Part shown: piece after piece, positions 1-9,180 of the stretch
Position numbering within the stretch: the first letter of the stretch is position 1
Layout of the letters: the number at the start of each line of letters is the position of its first letter
DNA from: Chloroflexota bacterium
GTDB taxonomy: Bacteria; Chloroflexota; Limnocylindria; P2-11E
Assembly: GCA_028876375.1 (NCBI GenBank)
Contig: JAGWSB010000006.1
Location: 1-52,027, forward strand
Reading direction: 5' to 3'
Length of the DNA stretch: 52,027 nucleotides
Position numbers and translations under genes: made by a program
The notes under the pieces: generated by a model
Seen by the model: the letters and a program-made list of their open reading frames with translations, nothing else
Told to the model about the DNA's origin: nothing
Databases searched by the model: none

Positions 1-2
1 AG

Positions 3-110
3 TACTTCGTCGGCAAGGGGACGCAGGCGAAGGCGGTCGACCTCTCGACGGCGGTCGATCCCTCGTTCGCCTCCGACGCCGTCACGATCCTCGGCGGTCC
101 GTACCAGTAA
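3..110 (+). CDS. C-terminal fragment of a protein cut by the window edge, probably an ABC transporter substrate-binding protein
   Basis: Open frame from the window edge ending ...YFVGKGTQAKAVDLSTAVDPSFASDAVTILGGPYQ* at 110; adjacent to ABC transporter genes. Confidence 0.45.
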   Translation, partial: YFVGKGTQAKAVDLSTAVDPSFASDAVTILGGPYQ

Positions 111-113
111 GCG

Positions 114-875
114 TCAGTGCTGCTTCCACGGGAGCAGCACGCGCTCGAGGAACGTCATGACGACCGCGGTCCCGAACCCGATGACGGCGGTCACGAGCAG
201 GTACACGAACATCCGGTCGACCTGGAAGACCTGCCAGCTCGTCCAGATCTGGTAGCCGACCCCACTGCGCGCGCCGACGAACTCCGCGGCGACGATGACG
301 AGGAGAGCGACGCCCATCCCGAGGCGCAGGCCGGCGAGGATCAGCGGCGCCGCGCCCGGCAGCGCGACGTCGGTGAACATCATCCAGCGCGTGGCGTGGT
401 AGTTCTTGCCGACGTCGAGGTAGATGCGGTCGATGTTGCGGACGCCGGCCTGCGTGTTGATGAGGACGAGATAGACGACGGCAACGGCGATGATCGCGTA
501 CTTCGACTCCTCACCCAGGCCGAAGATGAGGATGAAGAGCGGGAGGATGGCGATCTTCGGGATCGGGAACGTGCCGTCGACGAGCGGCTGGAGGATCGCG
601 CGGACGGGGCTGAAGAGCCCCATCGCGAGCCCGACGACGATCCCGGGGACGGCGCCGAGGAGGAACCCCACCGCGAGACGGACGAGCGTGATCGAGAGGT
701 TGTCCCACAGCTCGCCGGTCCGGATGAGGGTCACCGCGGCGGCGAAGATGTCGCTCGGCGCGGGGAAGAAGCGAGTGTCGATCGCGTTCGTCCGCGCGGC
801 GAGCTCCCAGAGCGCGAGGAGGAGGACCGGCGACAGGACGGAGAGGAGCCGCTCCCCTCCCCAGCGCAGCCTCAC
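114..875 (-). CDS. ABC transporter permease (nitrate/sulfonate/taurine type, SsuC/TauC-like)
   Basis: Hydrophobic protein VRLRWGGERLLSVLSPVLLLALWELAARTNAIDTRFFPAPSDIF...; GTG start overlaps the ATPase stop; the longer 114..1571 ORF is an artefactual N-terminal extension. Confidence 0.85.
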   Translation of the reverse strand: MRLRWGGERLLSVLSPVLLLALWELAARTNAIDTRFFPAPSDIFAAAVTLIRTGELWDNLSITLVRLAVGFLLGAVPGIVVGLAMGLFSPVRAILQPLVDGTFPIPKIAILPLFILIFGLGEESKYAIIAVAVVYLVLINTQAGVRNIDRIYLDVGKNYHATRWMMFTDVALPGAAPLILAGLRLGMGVALLVIVAAEFVGARSGVGYQIWTSWQVFQVDRMFVYLLVTAVIGFGTAVVMTFLERVLLPWKQH

Positions 876-1693
876 GAGACGGCCTCCGCCGCCTGCGCGC
901 CCATGACCTCCTCGCGGAGCGCGCCCCACACGCGGCCGAAGAGCTCGCCGTACTGCGCGCTCTCCTTCACCGCCTCGACGCGTCGCGGACGGCCGAAGAC
1001 GGACGCGACGTCGACGACGTCCTTCACCCGTCCGGGCCGGGCGGTCATGACGAGGATGCGGTCGGCGAGCACGATCGCCTCGTCGATGCTGTGCGTCACG
1101 TAGAGGACGGTCTTGCGGCTCTCCTCCCAGATCCGAAGGAGCTCGGCCTGGAGGATGAGCTTCGTCTGCTCGTCGAGCGCGGCGAAGGGCTCGTCCATGA
1201 GGAGCATCTCCGGGTCGTTCGCGAACGCGCGGGTGATGGAGACGCGCTGCTTCATCCCGCCCGAGAGCTGATGCGGCAGGGCGTCCTCGAACCCACCGAG
1301 GTTCGCGCGCCGAATGAACGGCTCGACGATCGCGTAGCGGTCGCGCCCGGAGAAGCCGCGCGCCTTGAGGCCGAACGCGACGTTGTCGCGCACGGTCATC
1401 CAGGGGAAGATGCTCTGCTCCTGGAACACCATCGCGTTCACCGGACGCTCGCGGGCGTCCTTCCCCGCGGCGTCGCGCGCGACCTCGATCGTGCCGGCCG
1501 TCTTCTCCTCGAGGCCGGCGAGGATCCGCAGGAGCGTGGTCTTGCCGCAGCCGGATGGCCCGACGATGCACAGGAAGGCGCCAGCCTCCACGTCGACGTC
1601 GATCCCGTCGAGCGCCTCGATCGGCCGGCCCTTCACCGAGAAGCGCTTGCGCAGCCCGCGGATGCGGACCTTGACGGGCGCGGTCGAGGTCAC
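872..1693 (-). CDS. ABC transporter ATP-binding protein (SsuB/TauB-like)
   Basis: Walker A GPSGCGKTT, signature LSGGMKQRV, Walker B LLMDEPFAALD. Confidence 0.93.
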   Translation of the reverse strand: MTSTAPVKVRIRGLRKRFSVKGRPIEALDGIDVDVEAGAFLCIVGPSGCGKTTLLRILAGLEEKTAGTIEVARDAAGKDARERPVNAMVFQEQSIFPWMTVRDNVAFGLKARGFSGRDRYAIVEPFIRRANLGGFEDALPHQLSGGMKQRVSITRAFANDPEMLLMDEPFAALDEQTKLILQAELLRIWEESRKTVLYVTHSIDEAIVLADRILVMTARPGRVKDVVDVASVFGRPRRVEAVKESAQYGELFGRVWGALREEVMGAQAAEAVS

Positions 1694-2694
1694 CGCAGAC
1701 CGAGGAGGCGCCGCGCGTTCGCCTCGAACAGCGCCGCCCGCGTCGCGTCGTCGAGCGCGGCCTCCCTCACGGCCTCGATGGTCTCACGCACGAACATCGC
1801 GCCGCCCTCGGCCCCCCACGGCATGTCCGTTCCGAAGAGGATGTGGTCCGTTCCGAAGTAGGCGAGCGCGCAGTCGAGCGGGTGGTGCATCCCCGAGAAG
1901 ACCGTGTCGCCGTAGAAGCGCTTGTACGCGGCGTGCACCGCGTCGCGGTCCCACTTCGGGTCGACCCCGATCTCGCGCCGCGTCTCCGGCGTCTCGTGCT
2001 GGAGATGCAGGCGCCCCGCGACGTGGGGGATGAATCCGCCGGCATGGTGCGTGAGGACGCGCAGCGACGGGTAGCGCTCCATGATCCCGGAGTAGATGAA
2101 GCGCGACATGAAGAGCGCCGTCTCGTAGGGCCACCCCAGCTTGATGAAGAGGCCGTACTTCGAGTCGGGCTCGCCGGCGTAGTCGGGCACGCTCTGCGGT
2201 CGCGTCGGGTGCACCCAGAGCGTCTTCCCCGACCGCTCGAGGAGCGCGTACAGCGGCTCGAAGCGCGGATCGTCCATCGGCCGTCCGTTCACCGTCGTGT
2301 AGATCTGGACGCCGAGCGCTCCCAGCTCGGCCATCGCGCGCTCCGCTTCGCGCAGCGAGGCGTCGACGTCCTCGAGGTAGAGGGCGGCCGCGAAACCGAG
2401 GAATCGGTCCGGATACCGTCGGACGAGATCGGCCAAGCCGTCGTTCGCGAGGCGCGCGAGGTCCATGCCGCCGCGGCGATCGGCGAACTCCTCGATCGCG
2501 GGAGACGACAGCGTGAGCACCTGCACGTATCCGGGATGCGCGTCCATGATCCGGAAGCGCGCGTCGAGGTCCCACAGCGCGGGGCGCGCCTGTACGTTCG
2601 CGCGCGCGACGTAGCGCGCGTTCACCGTCATCAGCCGCTCCCAGAACGCCGGCGGAAAGATGTGCGGGAACGCGTCGATCATCCGCGTGCTCAT
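1690..2694 (-). CDS. Amidohydrolase family protein (ACMSD/amidohydrolase_2-like)
   Basis: MIDAFPHIFPPAFWERL...; LTHHAGGFIPH, ILFGTDMPWGAEGG motifs; 4-nt overlap with the ATPase gene. Confidence 0.85.
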   Translation of the reverse strand: MSTRMIDAFPHIFPPAFWERLMTVNARYVARANVQARPALWDLDARFRIMDAHPGYVQVLTLSSPAIEEFADRRGGMDLARLANDGLADLVRRYPDRFLGFAAALYLEDVDASLREAERAMAELGALGVQIYTTVNGRPMDDPRFEPLYALLERSGKTLWVHPTRPQSVPDYAGEPDSKYGLFIKLGWPYETALFMSRFIYSGIMERYPSLRVLTHHAGGFIPHVAGRLHLQHETPETRREIGVDPKWDRDAVHAAYKRFYGDTVFSGMHHPLDCALAYFGTDHILFGTDMPWGAEGGAMFVRETIEAVREAALDDATRAALFEANARRLLGLR

Positions 2695-2786
2695 CGTCGC
2701 GACCCTCCTCGTCACCCCACGTGGGCCGTCTGCTACCCTACCGCAGTAGTGAATACTGCTGCTGCGAGCGTGGGGAGGGTGTCACG

Positions 2787-3896
2787 ATGAGCGCGAGCAC
2801 CACGACGCGTCGCCGTTTCCTGAGGATCATGGGCGTCAGCGCCGCCGCGGGCATCGCCGCCGCGTGCGCGCCCGCCGCCGCACCGAGCGCCGCGCCCTCG
2901 ACCACGGCGAGCGCCGCCGCGAGCGCGAAGGCGTCGCCGACTGCGCGCCCGGTGAGCATCGTCAAGATCACCGACATCCAGATCACGTCGGCCGCCGGCA
3001 GCTACATCGCGGCGGACCGCGGCTATTTCAAGGACGAAGGCATCGATCCCCAGTTCCTGCCGATGGGCGCGGGCGATCAGATCACCGCGCTCGTCTCGGG
3101 AACGGCCGACGTCGCGGGGAGCGTCATCACCGCGCAGCTGTACAACGCCCTCGGGCGGGGCCTCTCGCTGAAGATGGTCGGCGACCACGGCTCGAACCTG
3201 AAGAACGCGTCCGCCGGAGGCGTCGTCGTCCGCAAGGACCTCGCCGACAGCGGCCAGTGGAAGGGTCCGGCCGACCTCAAGGGCAAGAAGGTCGCCCTCG
3301 CGCTCGTCGACGCGGTCTCCGAGATCGACATGTACAAGTACCTGCAGCAGGCGCACCTCACCTGGAAGGACGTCGACCAGGTCGTCCTCGGCTTCCCCGA
3401 GCAGCTCGCGGCCTTCGCGAACAAGTCGCTCGACTACGCGTACGGGCAGGAGCCGTTCACCACGAACGGCGTCGCGAAGAAGATCTGCGTCCGCGGTCCC
3501 ATCGGCTACGACCTCTATCCCGGCCAGCAGATCGCGGCGCTGACGTTCGGCCAGAAGCTGTACGCCGACAAGCAGCTGACGCTGGCGTACCTCCGCGCCT
3601 ACGTGCGCGGGGCGCGCGACTACGTGAAGGCGCTCATCGACAAGGACAAGGCCACCTTCGACATCGTCGTGCCGATCCTCGTCAAGCACACGAGCATGAA
3701 GGACCCGACGCTCTACTCGACGACGATCCCGTCGGGCCTGAAGCCCGACCCGCTGGTGAACGAGAAGTCGGTCACCGACGACCTGCAGTACTTCATCGAC
3801 AAGGGCAGCGTGAAGCAGAAGTACGACATCGCGCCCTTCATCGACAACGGCCCGGTCAAGCAGGTCATCCAGGCGCTCGGGCCGTACACGAAGTAG
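2787..3896 (+). CDS. ABC transporter substrate-binding protein (NMT1/SsuA-like), Tat/lipoprotein signal
   Basis: MSASTTTRRRFLRIMGVSAAAGIAAACAPAAAPS...; RRRFLR Tat-like motif, lipobox-like AAC, then periplasmic-binding fold sequence SYIAADRGYFKDEGID. Confidence 0.88.
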   Translation: MSASTTTRRRFLRIMGVSAAAGIAAACAPAAAPSAAPSTTASAAASAKASPTARPVSIVKITDIQITSAAGSYIAADRGYFKDEGIDPQFLPMGAGDQITALVSGTADVAGSVITAQLYNALGRGLSLKMVGDHGSNLKNASAGGVVVRKDLADSGQWKGPADLKGKKVALALVDAVSEIDMYKYLQQAHLTWKDVDQVVLGFPEQLAAFANKSLDYAYGQEPFTTNGVAKKICVRGPIGYDLYPGQQIAALTFGQKLYADKQLTLAYLRAYVRGARDYVKALIDKDKATFDIVVPILVKHTSMKDPTLYSTTIPSGLKPDPLVNEKSVTDDLQYFIDKGSVKQKYDIAPFIDNGPVKQVIQALGPYTK

Positions 3897-3907
3897 GAGG
3901 ACGGGGG

Positions 3908-4987
3908 ATGCCGCGCGCGGAGTGGCACGACGGACGCTTCGACCGCCTCTGGGTCGCATCGCTCACGCCGTACAAGGCGGGGAGCTTCGACGTCGACGAG
4001 GACGCGCTTCGCCGCCTGCTGCGCTACTTCCTCGCGCCGAAGAACGTCGCCGCCGGGATGGCGGTCATCGTCAACCCCGAGGCCGGGGAGCTCTTCTACC
4101 TCACGCGGCAGGAGAAGCGGCGCAACGTCGAGATCGCCCTCGAGGAGTCGCGCGGCAAGGCGCCGCTCTTCGCCGGCGTCATCGATCTCCGCACCGAGGA
4201 CGTCGTGCGCGACGCCAAGGAGATGGCGGAGATGGGCGTCGACGGCCTCTTCGTCATGCCGCCGCTCGGCGCCATCGACATCACGACGTCGTGGAACGCC
4301 CAGGCCTATCCCGAGGTGTGGATCGACCAGGTGAAGGCGATCGCCGAAGAGGTCGACCTCCCGATGATCGCGCACCCCGTCGCGACCCCGAACATCGCCT
4401 ACGGCAACGGCTTCCCCCTCGAGGCGACGCTGCGCATGTGCAGCGAGGTCCCGAACATGGTCGGCTGGAAGATGACCTACAACTGGGACGGGGCGCGCCG
4501 GATCGCGCGCGGCCTGCGCTCGCTCGAGGCGCACGTCGGGATCCTCGGCGCGCCGGCCGTGTACTTCCACGAGCTGGCGGCGACGGGGATCTTCGACGGC
4601 ACCGTGAGCGGCTCGTACAACTACTCGCTCGAGCCGATGCTCGAGCACATCCTGGCCTGGCGCCGCAACGACCTCGCGGAGGCGCGCCGCATCTGGGCGA
4701 ACGGCCTCGCCGAGATGCAGGAGTGGGTGTACTCGGACTACTCGCGGCTGCACGTGCGCTACAAGCTGTGCGCGTGGCTGCGCGGCCTCGTCGCCCATCC
4801 GTACATGCGGCCGCCGATGCCACGGCCGCGCGCCGACGAGGCGAGCATCGCGCGGCGGCTCCTCCTCGGCGCGGGCCTCGACGTCGTCGGCGACGACGTC
4901 TTCCGCGCTGGCATCGCGGATATCGAGAGCGGGAGGCGCTTCACCGTCCTCCGCGAGGCGCCGCCGCGCGCCGCGGCGGCGCGGTAG
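3908..4987 (+). CDS. Dihydrodipicolinate synthase/N-acetylneuraminate lyase family protein
   Basis: LWVASLTPYKAGSFDVDEDALRRLLRYFL...; candidate Schiff-base lysine in MVGWKMTYN. Confidence 0.85.
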   Translation: MPRAEWHDGRFDRLWVASLTPYKAGSFDVDEDALRRLLRYFLAPKNVAAGMAVIVNPEAGELFYLTRQEKRRNVEIALEESRGKAPLFAGVIDLRTEDVVRDAKEMAEMGVDGLFVMPPLGAIDITTSWNAQAYPEVWIDQVKAIAEEVDLPMIAHPVATPNIAYGNGFPLEATLRMCSEVPNMVGWKMTYNWDGARRIARGLRSLEAHVGILGAPAVYFHELAATGIFDGTVSGSYNYSLEPMLEHILAWRRNDLAEARRIWANGLAEMQEWVYSDYSRLHVRYKLCAWLRGLVAHPYMRPPMPRPRADEASIARRLLLGAGLDVVGDDVFRAGIADIESGRRFTVLREAPPRAAAAR

Positions 4988-4991
4988 CGGC

Positions 4992-5846
4992 ATGACGAGC
5001 GAGCACGACCGCATCGCCGACCGCCTCGTCGAGCTCGGCTTCTCGCAGTACGAGGCGCGGACGTACGTCGGCCTGCTTCGGACGCGCGCCGCGACGGGCT
5101 ACACGGTCGCGAACGTGACCGGCGTGCCGCAGCCGAAGGTGTACGAGACGCTGCGGCGGCTCGTGGAGCGTGGCGCCGCCGTCCGCACCGCGGAGCGCCC
5201 GGCCCGCTACGAGGCCGTCGCGCCCGCGACGCTCCTCGCGGACCTGGAGGACGGTTTCCGCCGCCGCGTCGAGGAGGCTCGACGCGGGCTCGCGAAGCTC
5301 CCCGGATCGTTCGCCGTGGAGCGGCCGCTCGCTGCCTATGGCGTGTCGAGCTTCCCGCTCGCCGCCGAGCGCGCGACGGAGGCGATCCGGTCGGCGAAGC
5401 GCCGCGTGTACCTCTCCGGCCGCGCCGAAGAGCTCGCGCCGCTCGCCTCGTCGGTGGCGGCCGCCTCGGCGCGCGGGGTCGAGTTCGTCATCGTGCACTT
5501 CGGCCGACTGCCGTTCCCCGCCCCGCACGGACAGGTGCTGCGCCACGCGAGCACCGACAGCGCGGTGCACAGCTCGCGGCGCGCGCGACACCTCGGCGTC
5601 GTCGTCGACTCGCAGTGGTCGCTGTGGATCCTCGCCCGCGACGGCAAGAGCTGGGAGGGGATCTGCGGGACGGTGCCGCTCATCGCGAGCCTCATCAAGA
5701 CGTACGTCCGGCACGACCTGTTCGTCCAGCGCATCTACGCCGACGCGCCCGCGGAGCTCGAGGCACGCTACGGTCCCGGGCTCATGCGGCTCGCCGAGAT
5801 CCCCGACGACGGCGAGGTGGAGGCGACGGGGACGAAGGACGCGTAG
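4992..5846 (+). CDS. TrmB family transcriptional regulator
   Basis: LVELGFSQYEARTYVGLLRTRAATGYTVANVTGVPQPKVYETLRRLVERGAA... is a TrmB-type winged HTH; long C-terminal domain. Confidence 0.85.
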   Translation: MTSEHDRIADRLVELGFSQYEARTYVGLLRTRAATGYTVANVTGVPQPKVYETLRRLVERGAAVRTAERPARYEAVAPATLLADLEDGFRRRVEEARRGLAKLPGSFAVERPLAAYGVSSFPLAAERATEAIRSAKRRVYLSGRAEELAPLASSVAAASARGVEFVIVHFGRLPFPAPHGQVLRHASTDSAVHSSRRARHLGVVVDSQWSLWILARDGKSWEGICGTVPLIASLIKTYVRHDLFVQRIYADAPAELEARYGPGLMRLAEIPDDGEVEATGTKDA

Positions 5847-5856
5847 GGGAGAGGGC

Positions 5857-6732
5857 ATGCGCAAGATCGACCTGCACTGCTACCCGGGAACACAGGAGTG
5901 GGTGGACTCCTACGGTCCGTTCGCGGACGCGCTCGCGGCGTACTGGCACCACCCGTGGGTCGGGAAGCCCGAGGACGAGGTCATTCGCGAGTTCGGGTCG
6001 GCTGGCGTCGAGGTCGTCCTCGTCGCCTTCGACATCGAGTCGGTGCACGGCGCCCCGCCGCTCTCGAACGACCACGTCGCCGCGATGCGCGACCGGCATC
6101 CCGGGACGATCCTGCAGGCGTGGGCCGCGGTCGACCCGTGGAAGGGCGCGGCGGCGCTGCGCGACGCGGAGCACGCGATCAAGGATCTCGGCATGTTCGG
6201 CTTCCACTTTCACCCCATCGTCGGCCGCTACGCCGTCGACGATCCGAAGCTGCGCCCGCTGTTCGACCTCATCGCGTCCCTGAGGGTGCCGGTCATGATC
6301 GACGTCGGCACCACGGGCATGGGCGCGGGCGTGCGCGGCGGCCTCGGCTCGCGCATCGAGCACGCGCACCCGATGGCGCTCGACAACCTCGCCGCGGCGA
6401 TCCCCGATCTCACGATCGTCGCCGCACACCCCGGCTGGCCGTGGGTCGACGAGATGACCGCCGTCGCGCTCCACAAGGCGAACGTCTTCTGGGAGCTCTC
6501 GGGGTGGGCGCCCAAGTACTTCCCCGACCAGCTCAAGAAGGACATCCGCGGGAGGCTGCAGGACAAGGTCATGTTCGGCAGCGACTACCCGAGCATCCCC
6601 TACCCGCGGATCTTCGACGAGTGGGAGGGGCTCGGGTACACGCCCGAGGTGATGGAGAAGGTCTTCCACGGCAACGCCGAGCGCGCGCTCGGGATCGCCG
6701 TCCGGACGCCGGCCGGAGCGGCGGCGAGGTGA
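5857..6732 (+). CDS. Amidohydrolase family protein (amidohydrolase_2)
   Basis: MRKIDLHCYPGTQEWVDSYG..., IVAAHPGWPWVDE, VMFGSDYPSIPYPRIFDEW. Confidence 0.85.
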   Translation: MRKIDLHCYPGTQEWVDSYGPFADALAAYWHHPWVGKPEDEVIREFGSAGVEVVLVAFDIESVHGAPPLSNDHVAAMRDRHPGTILQAWAAVDPWKGAAALRDAEHAIKDLGMFGFHFHPIVGRYAVDDPKLRPLFDLIASLRVPVMIDVGTTGMGAGVRGGLGSRIEHAHPMALDNLAAAIPDLTIVAAHPGWPWVDEMTAVALHKANVFWELSGWAPKYFPDQLKKDIRGRLQDKVMFGSDYPSIPYPRIFDEWEGLGYTPEVMEKVFHGNAERALGIAVRTPAGAAAR

Positions 6733-7493
6733 GCTCGGAGCGGAAAGCCGCGCTCGTCACCGGATCGACCCGCGGCATGGGCCGTGCGGCGGTCCTCGAG
6801 CTCGCGCGCCACGGGTACGACGTCGCGGTGAACTACGCCAAGAGCCGCGAGCAGGCCGAGAAGGTCGTCGCCGAGGCGACGGCCCTGGGCGCGCGGTCCG
6901 TCGCCCTCGCGGCGGACGTCGCCGACGAGGCGGCCGTCATCCGGATGGCCGGCGCGGTGAAGGACGCCTTCGGGCGTCTCGACGCGCTCGTGAACAACGC
7001 GGGCGTGACGATCGCGACGCCGCCCTCGGACCTCGAGGGCCTCCGGATGTCCGACTGGGACCGCGTCTTCGCGGTCAACGTCCGCGGGACGTTCCAGGTG
7101 ACGCGCGCGTGCGTGCCCCTCCTGCGCGAAGCGCCGGCCCCGGCGATCGTGAACCTCGCGAGCATCGTGGGGCTGCGGCCGGGCCCACAGCCCTTCCCGT
7201 ACGCCGCGAGCAAGGCCGCGATCGTGAACCTGACGCGCACGCTCGCGGGCGCGCTCGGACCGAAGATCCGCGTGAACGCCGTCGCCCCCGGCTGGGTCGT
7301 GGGCGAGTGGATGGAGCAGCAGCTCGGCGACAGCTACGACCGGCTCATGGAGCGGCGGGCGAAGATGACGCCCCTTCGCCGCTGCGTCACTCCCGAGGAG
7401 GTCGCCGTCACGATCGTCGACCTCATCGAGCACAACCCCTTCGTCAACGGAGAGATCGTCGTCATCGATGGCGGCTACTCCGCGACGACCTAG
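6729..7493 (+). CDS. SDR family NAD(P)-dependent oxidoreductase
   Basis: ALVTGSTRGMGRAAVLELARHG (TGxxxGxG), NNAG, YAASKAA active site; GTG start overlapping the previous stop. Confidence 0.9.
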   Translation: MSSERKAALVTGSTRGMGRAAVLELARHGYDVAVNYAKSREQAEKVVAEATALGARSVALAADVADEAAVIRMAGAVKDAFGRLDALVNNAGVTIATPPSDLEGLRMSDWDRVFAVNVRGTFQVTRACVPLLREAPAPAIVNLASIVGLRPGPQPFPYAASKAAIVNLTRTLAGALGPKIRVNAVAPGWVVGEWMEQQLGDSYDRLMERRAKMTPLRRCVTPEEVAVTIVDLIEHNPFVNGEIVVIDGGYSATT

Positions 7494-7503
7494 CGCGCCG
7501 GGG

Positions 7504-9180
7504 ATGTCCGTGAAGCCGAGCGCGCCGTCCCTCGCGGGCGTCACGCCCTTCCCCCTCGAGTACGCCGCACGCTACCGCGCCCGAGGCTACTGGGAGGATC
7601 GGCCCCTCATCGCGCACTTCGAGGAGGTCTTCCGCCGGCACGCCGACCGCACCGCGGTCATCGACGGCGACCTCCACCTCACGTTCCGCGAGCTCGGCGA
7701 GCGCGCGCGGCGCGTCGGCCGGAACCTGCTCGACCTCGGGATCGGACCGCTCGACCGCATCCTCCTCCAGCTCCCGAACGGCATGGGCTTCGTCGACCTC
7801 TACTTCGGGCTGCAGACGATCGGCGCGATCCCCATCACCGCGCTCCCGTCGCACCGCTACCGCGAGGCGAGCCAGTTCGTGCGCCTCGCCGAGGCCGTCG
7901 CCACGGCGACGCCCCGCGCGGCGAAGGACTTCTCCTTCACCGAGATGGTCGCGCGCCTCCGCCGCGAGGTGCCTTCGCTGCGCCTCGCGTTCGTGGACGC
8001 CGACGCCGCGCCCGAAGGCTTCGTCCGGCTCGCGGACCTGGTCAGGCGCGAGCCGCGGCACACCGACGCGGACCTCGCGCGGATCCGGGAAGGGATCAAC
8101 GCGTGCGATCCGTGCGTTCTGCAGCTGTCGGGCGGCACGACGGGCGTACCCAAGCTCATCCCACGCACCCACAACGACTATCCCTTCAACTCGAAGCTCG
8201 CGGTCTCGGTGTGCGACGTCCACGAAGGCGACGTCCTGCTGGCGCCCATCCCGATCGCGCACAACCTTCCGCTGGCCTGTCCCGGGCTGCAGGGCTTCCT
8301 CTTCCAGGGCGCCGCGACCGTCCTCACCGGCGCGACGCGCGCCTCCGACGTGCTCCCGCTCATCGAGCGTCACCGCGTGACGCATCTCGAGGCCGTGCCC
8401 GCGCTCCTCATCTCCTGGCTGAACGACCCGCTCATCAGGGAGGTCGACCTCTCGTCGGTCCGCGTCATCCAGAGCGCGGCCCAGCGGACGCAGCCGGAGC
8501 TGAAGCTACGCGTCGAGCGCGCCTTCGCGAACGCGACGCTGCAGGAGAACTTCGGCATGACGGAGGGGCTGCTCATGTTCGTGCGCCTCGACGACCCGCC
8601 GGAGGTGCGCCTAGAGACCGTCGGCCGCCCCATCTGCCCCGACGACGAGGTCCGCCTCGTCGACGACGACGGCATCGACGTGGCGGACGGCGAGACGGGA
8701 GAGCTCCTCGCGCGCGGCCCGTACACGCTGCGCGGCTACTTCCGCGCTCCGGAGCACAACGAGCGCGCGTTCACCCCCGACGGCTTCTACCGCAGCGGCG
8801 ACCTCATGCGCCGCCACCCCTCCGGGAGCTACGTCGTGGAGGGCCGCAAGAAGGACGTCATCAACCGCGGCGGCGAGAAGATCAGCGCGGAAGAGGTCGA
8901 GAACCTCATCCTCGCGCACCCGGCGGTGCGCAACGTCGCGTGCGTGGCGATGCCGGACCCCGTCCTGGGCGAGCGGATGTGCGCGTGCGTCGTCCTGCAT
9001 CCCGGCGCATCGCTCACACTGGAGGAGCTCGTGCGGTACCTGCGCGCCGAGGAGATCCAGGTGCAGAAGCTCCCGGAGCGGCTCGAGATCGTGGGGTCGT
9101 TCCCGCTCTCGCCGATCGGGAAGGTGTCGAAGAAGGACCTCGCGGCCATGGTGGCGAAGAAGGTGGAGGCATCGTCGTGA
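7504..9180 (+). CDS. AMP-dependent aryl-acid ligase ((2,3-dihydroxybenzoyl)adenylate synthase/aryl-CoA ligase-like)
   Basis: LSGGTTGVPKLIPRTHNDYPFNSK, QENFGMTEGLLMF, GRKKDVINRGGEKISAEEVE, KVSKKDL: DhbE/EntE-like adenylation enzyme. Confidence 0.85.
   Translation: MSVKPSAPSLAGVTPFPLEYAARYRARGYWEDRPLIAHFEEVFRRHADRTAVIDGDLHLTFRELGERARRVGRNLLDLGIGPLDRILLQLPNGMGFVDLYFGLQTIGAIPITALPSHRYREASQFVRLAEAVATATPRAAKDFSFTEMVARLRREVPSLRLAFVDADAAPEGFVRLADLVRREPRHTDADLARIREGINACDPCVLQLSGGTTGVPKLIPRTHNDYPFNSKLAVSVCDVHEGDVLLAPIPIAHNLPLACPGLQGFLFQGAATVLTGATRASDVLPLIERHRVTHLEAVPALLISWLNDPLIREVDLSSVRVIQSAAQRTQPELKLRVERAFANATLQENFGMTEGLLMFVRLDDPPEVRLETVGRPICPDDEVRLVDDDGIDVADGETGELLARGPYTLRGYFRAPEHNERAFTPDGFYRSGDLMRRHPSGSYVVEGRKKDVINRGGEKISAEEVENLILAHPAVRNVACVAMPDPVLGERMCACVVLHPGASLTLEELVRYLRAEEIQVQKLPERLEIVGSFPLSPIGKVSKKDLAAMVAKKVEASS

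Noticed and set aside
114-1571. 485-aa ORF as one fused protein
   Set aside because: Its N-terminal half is an arginine-rich out-of-frame reading of the ATPase gene; only the C-terminal permease part is real.
2864-4987. 707-aa ORF as one protein
   Set aside because: First part is a shifted-frame reading of the binding-protein gene; the real DHDPS-family gene starts at 3908.
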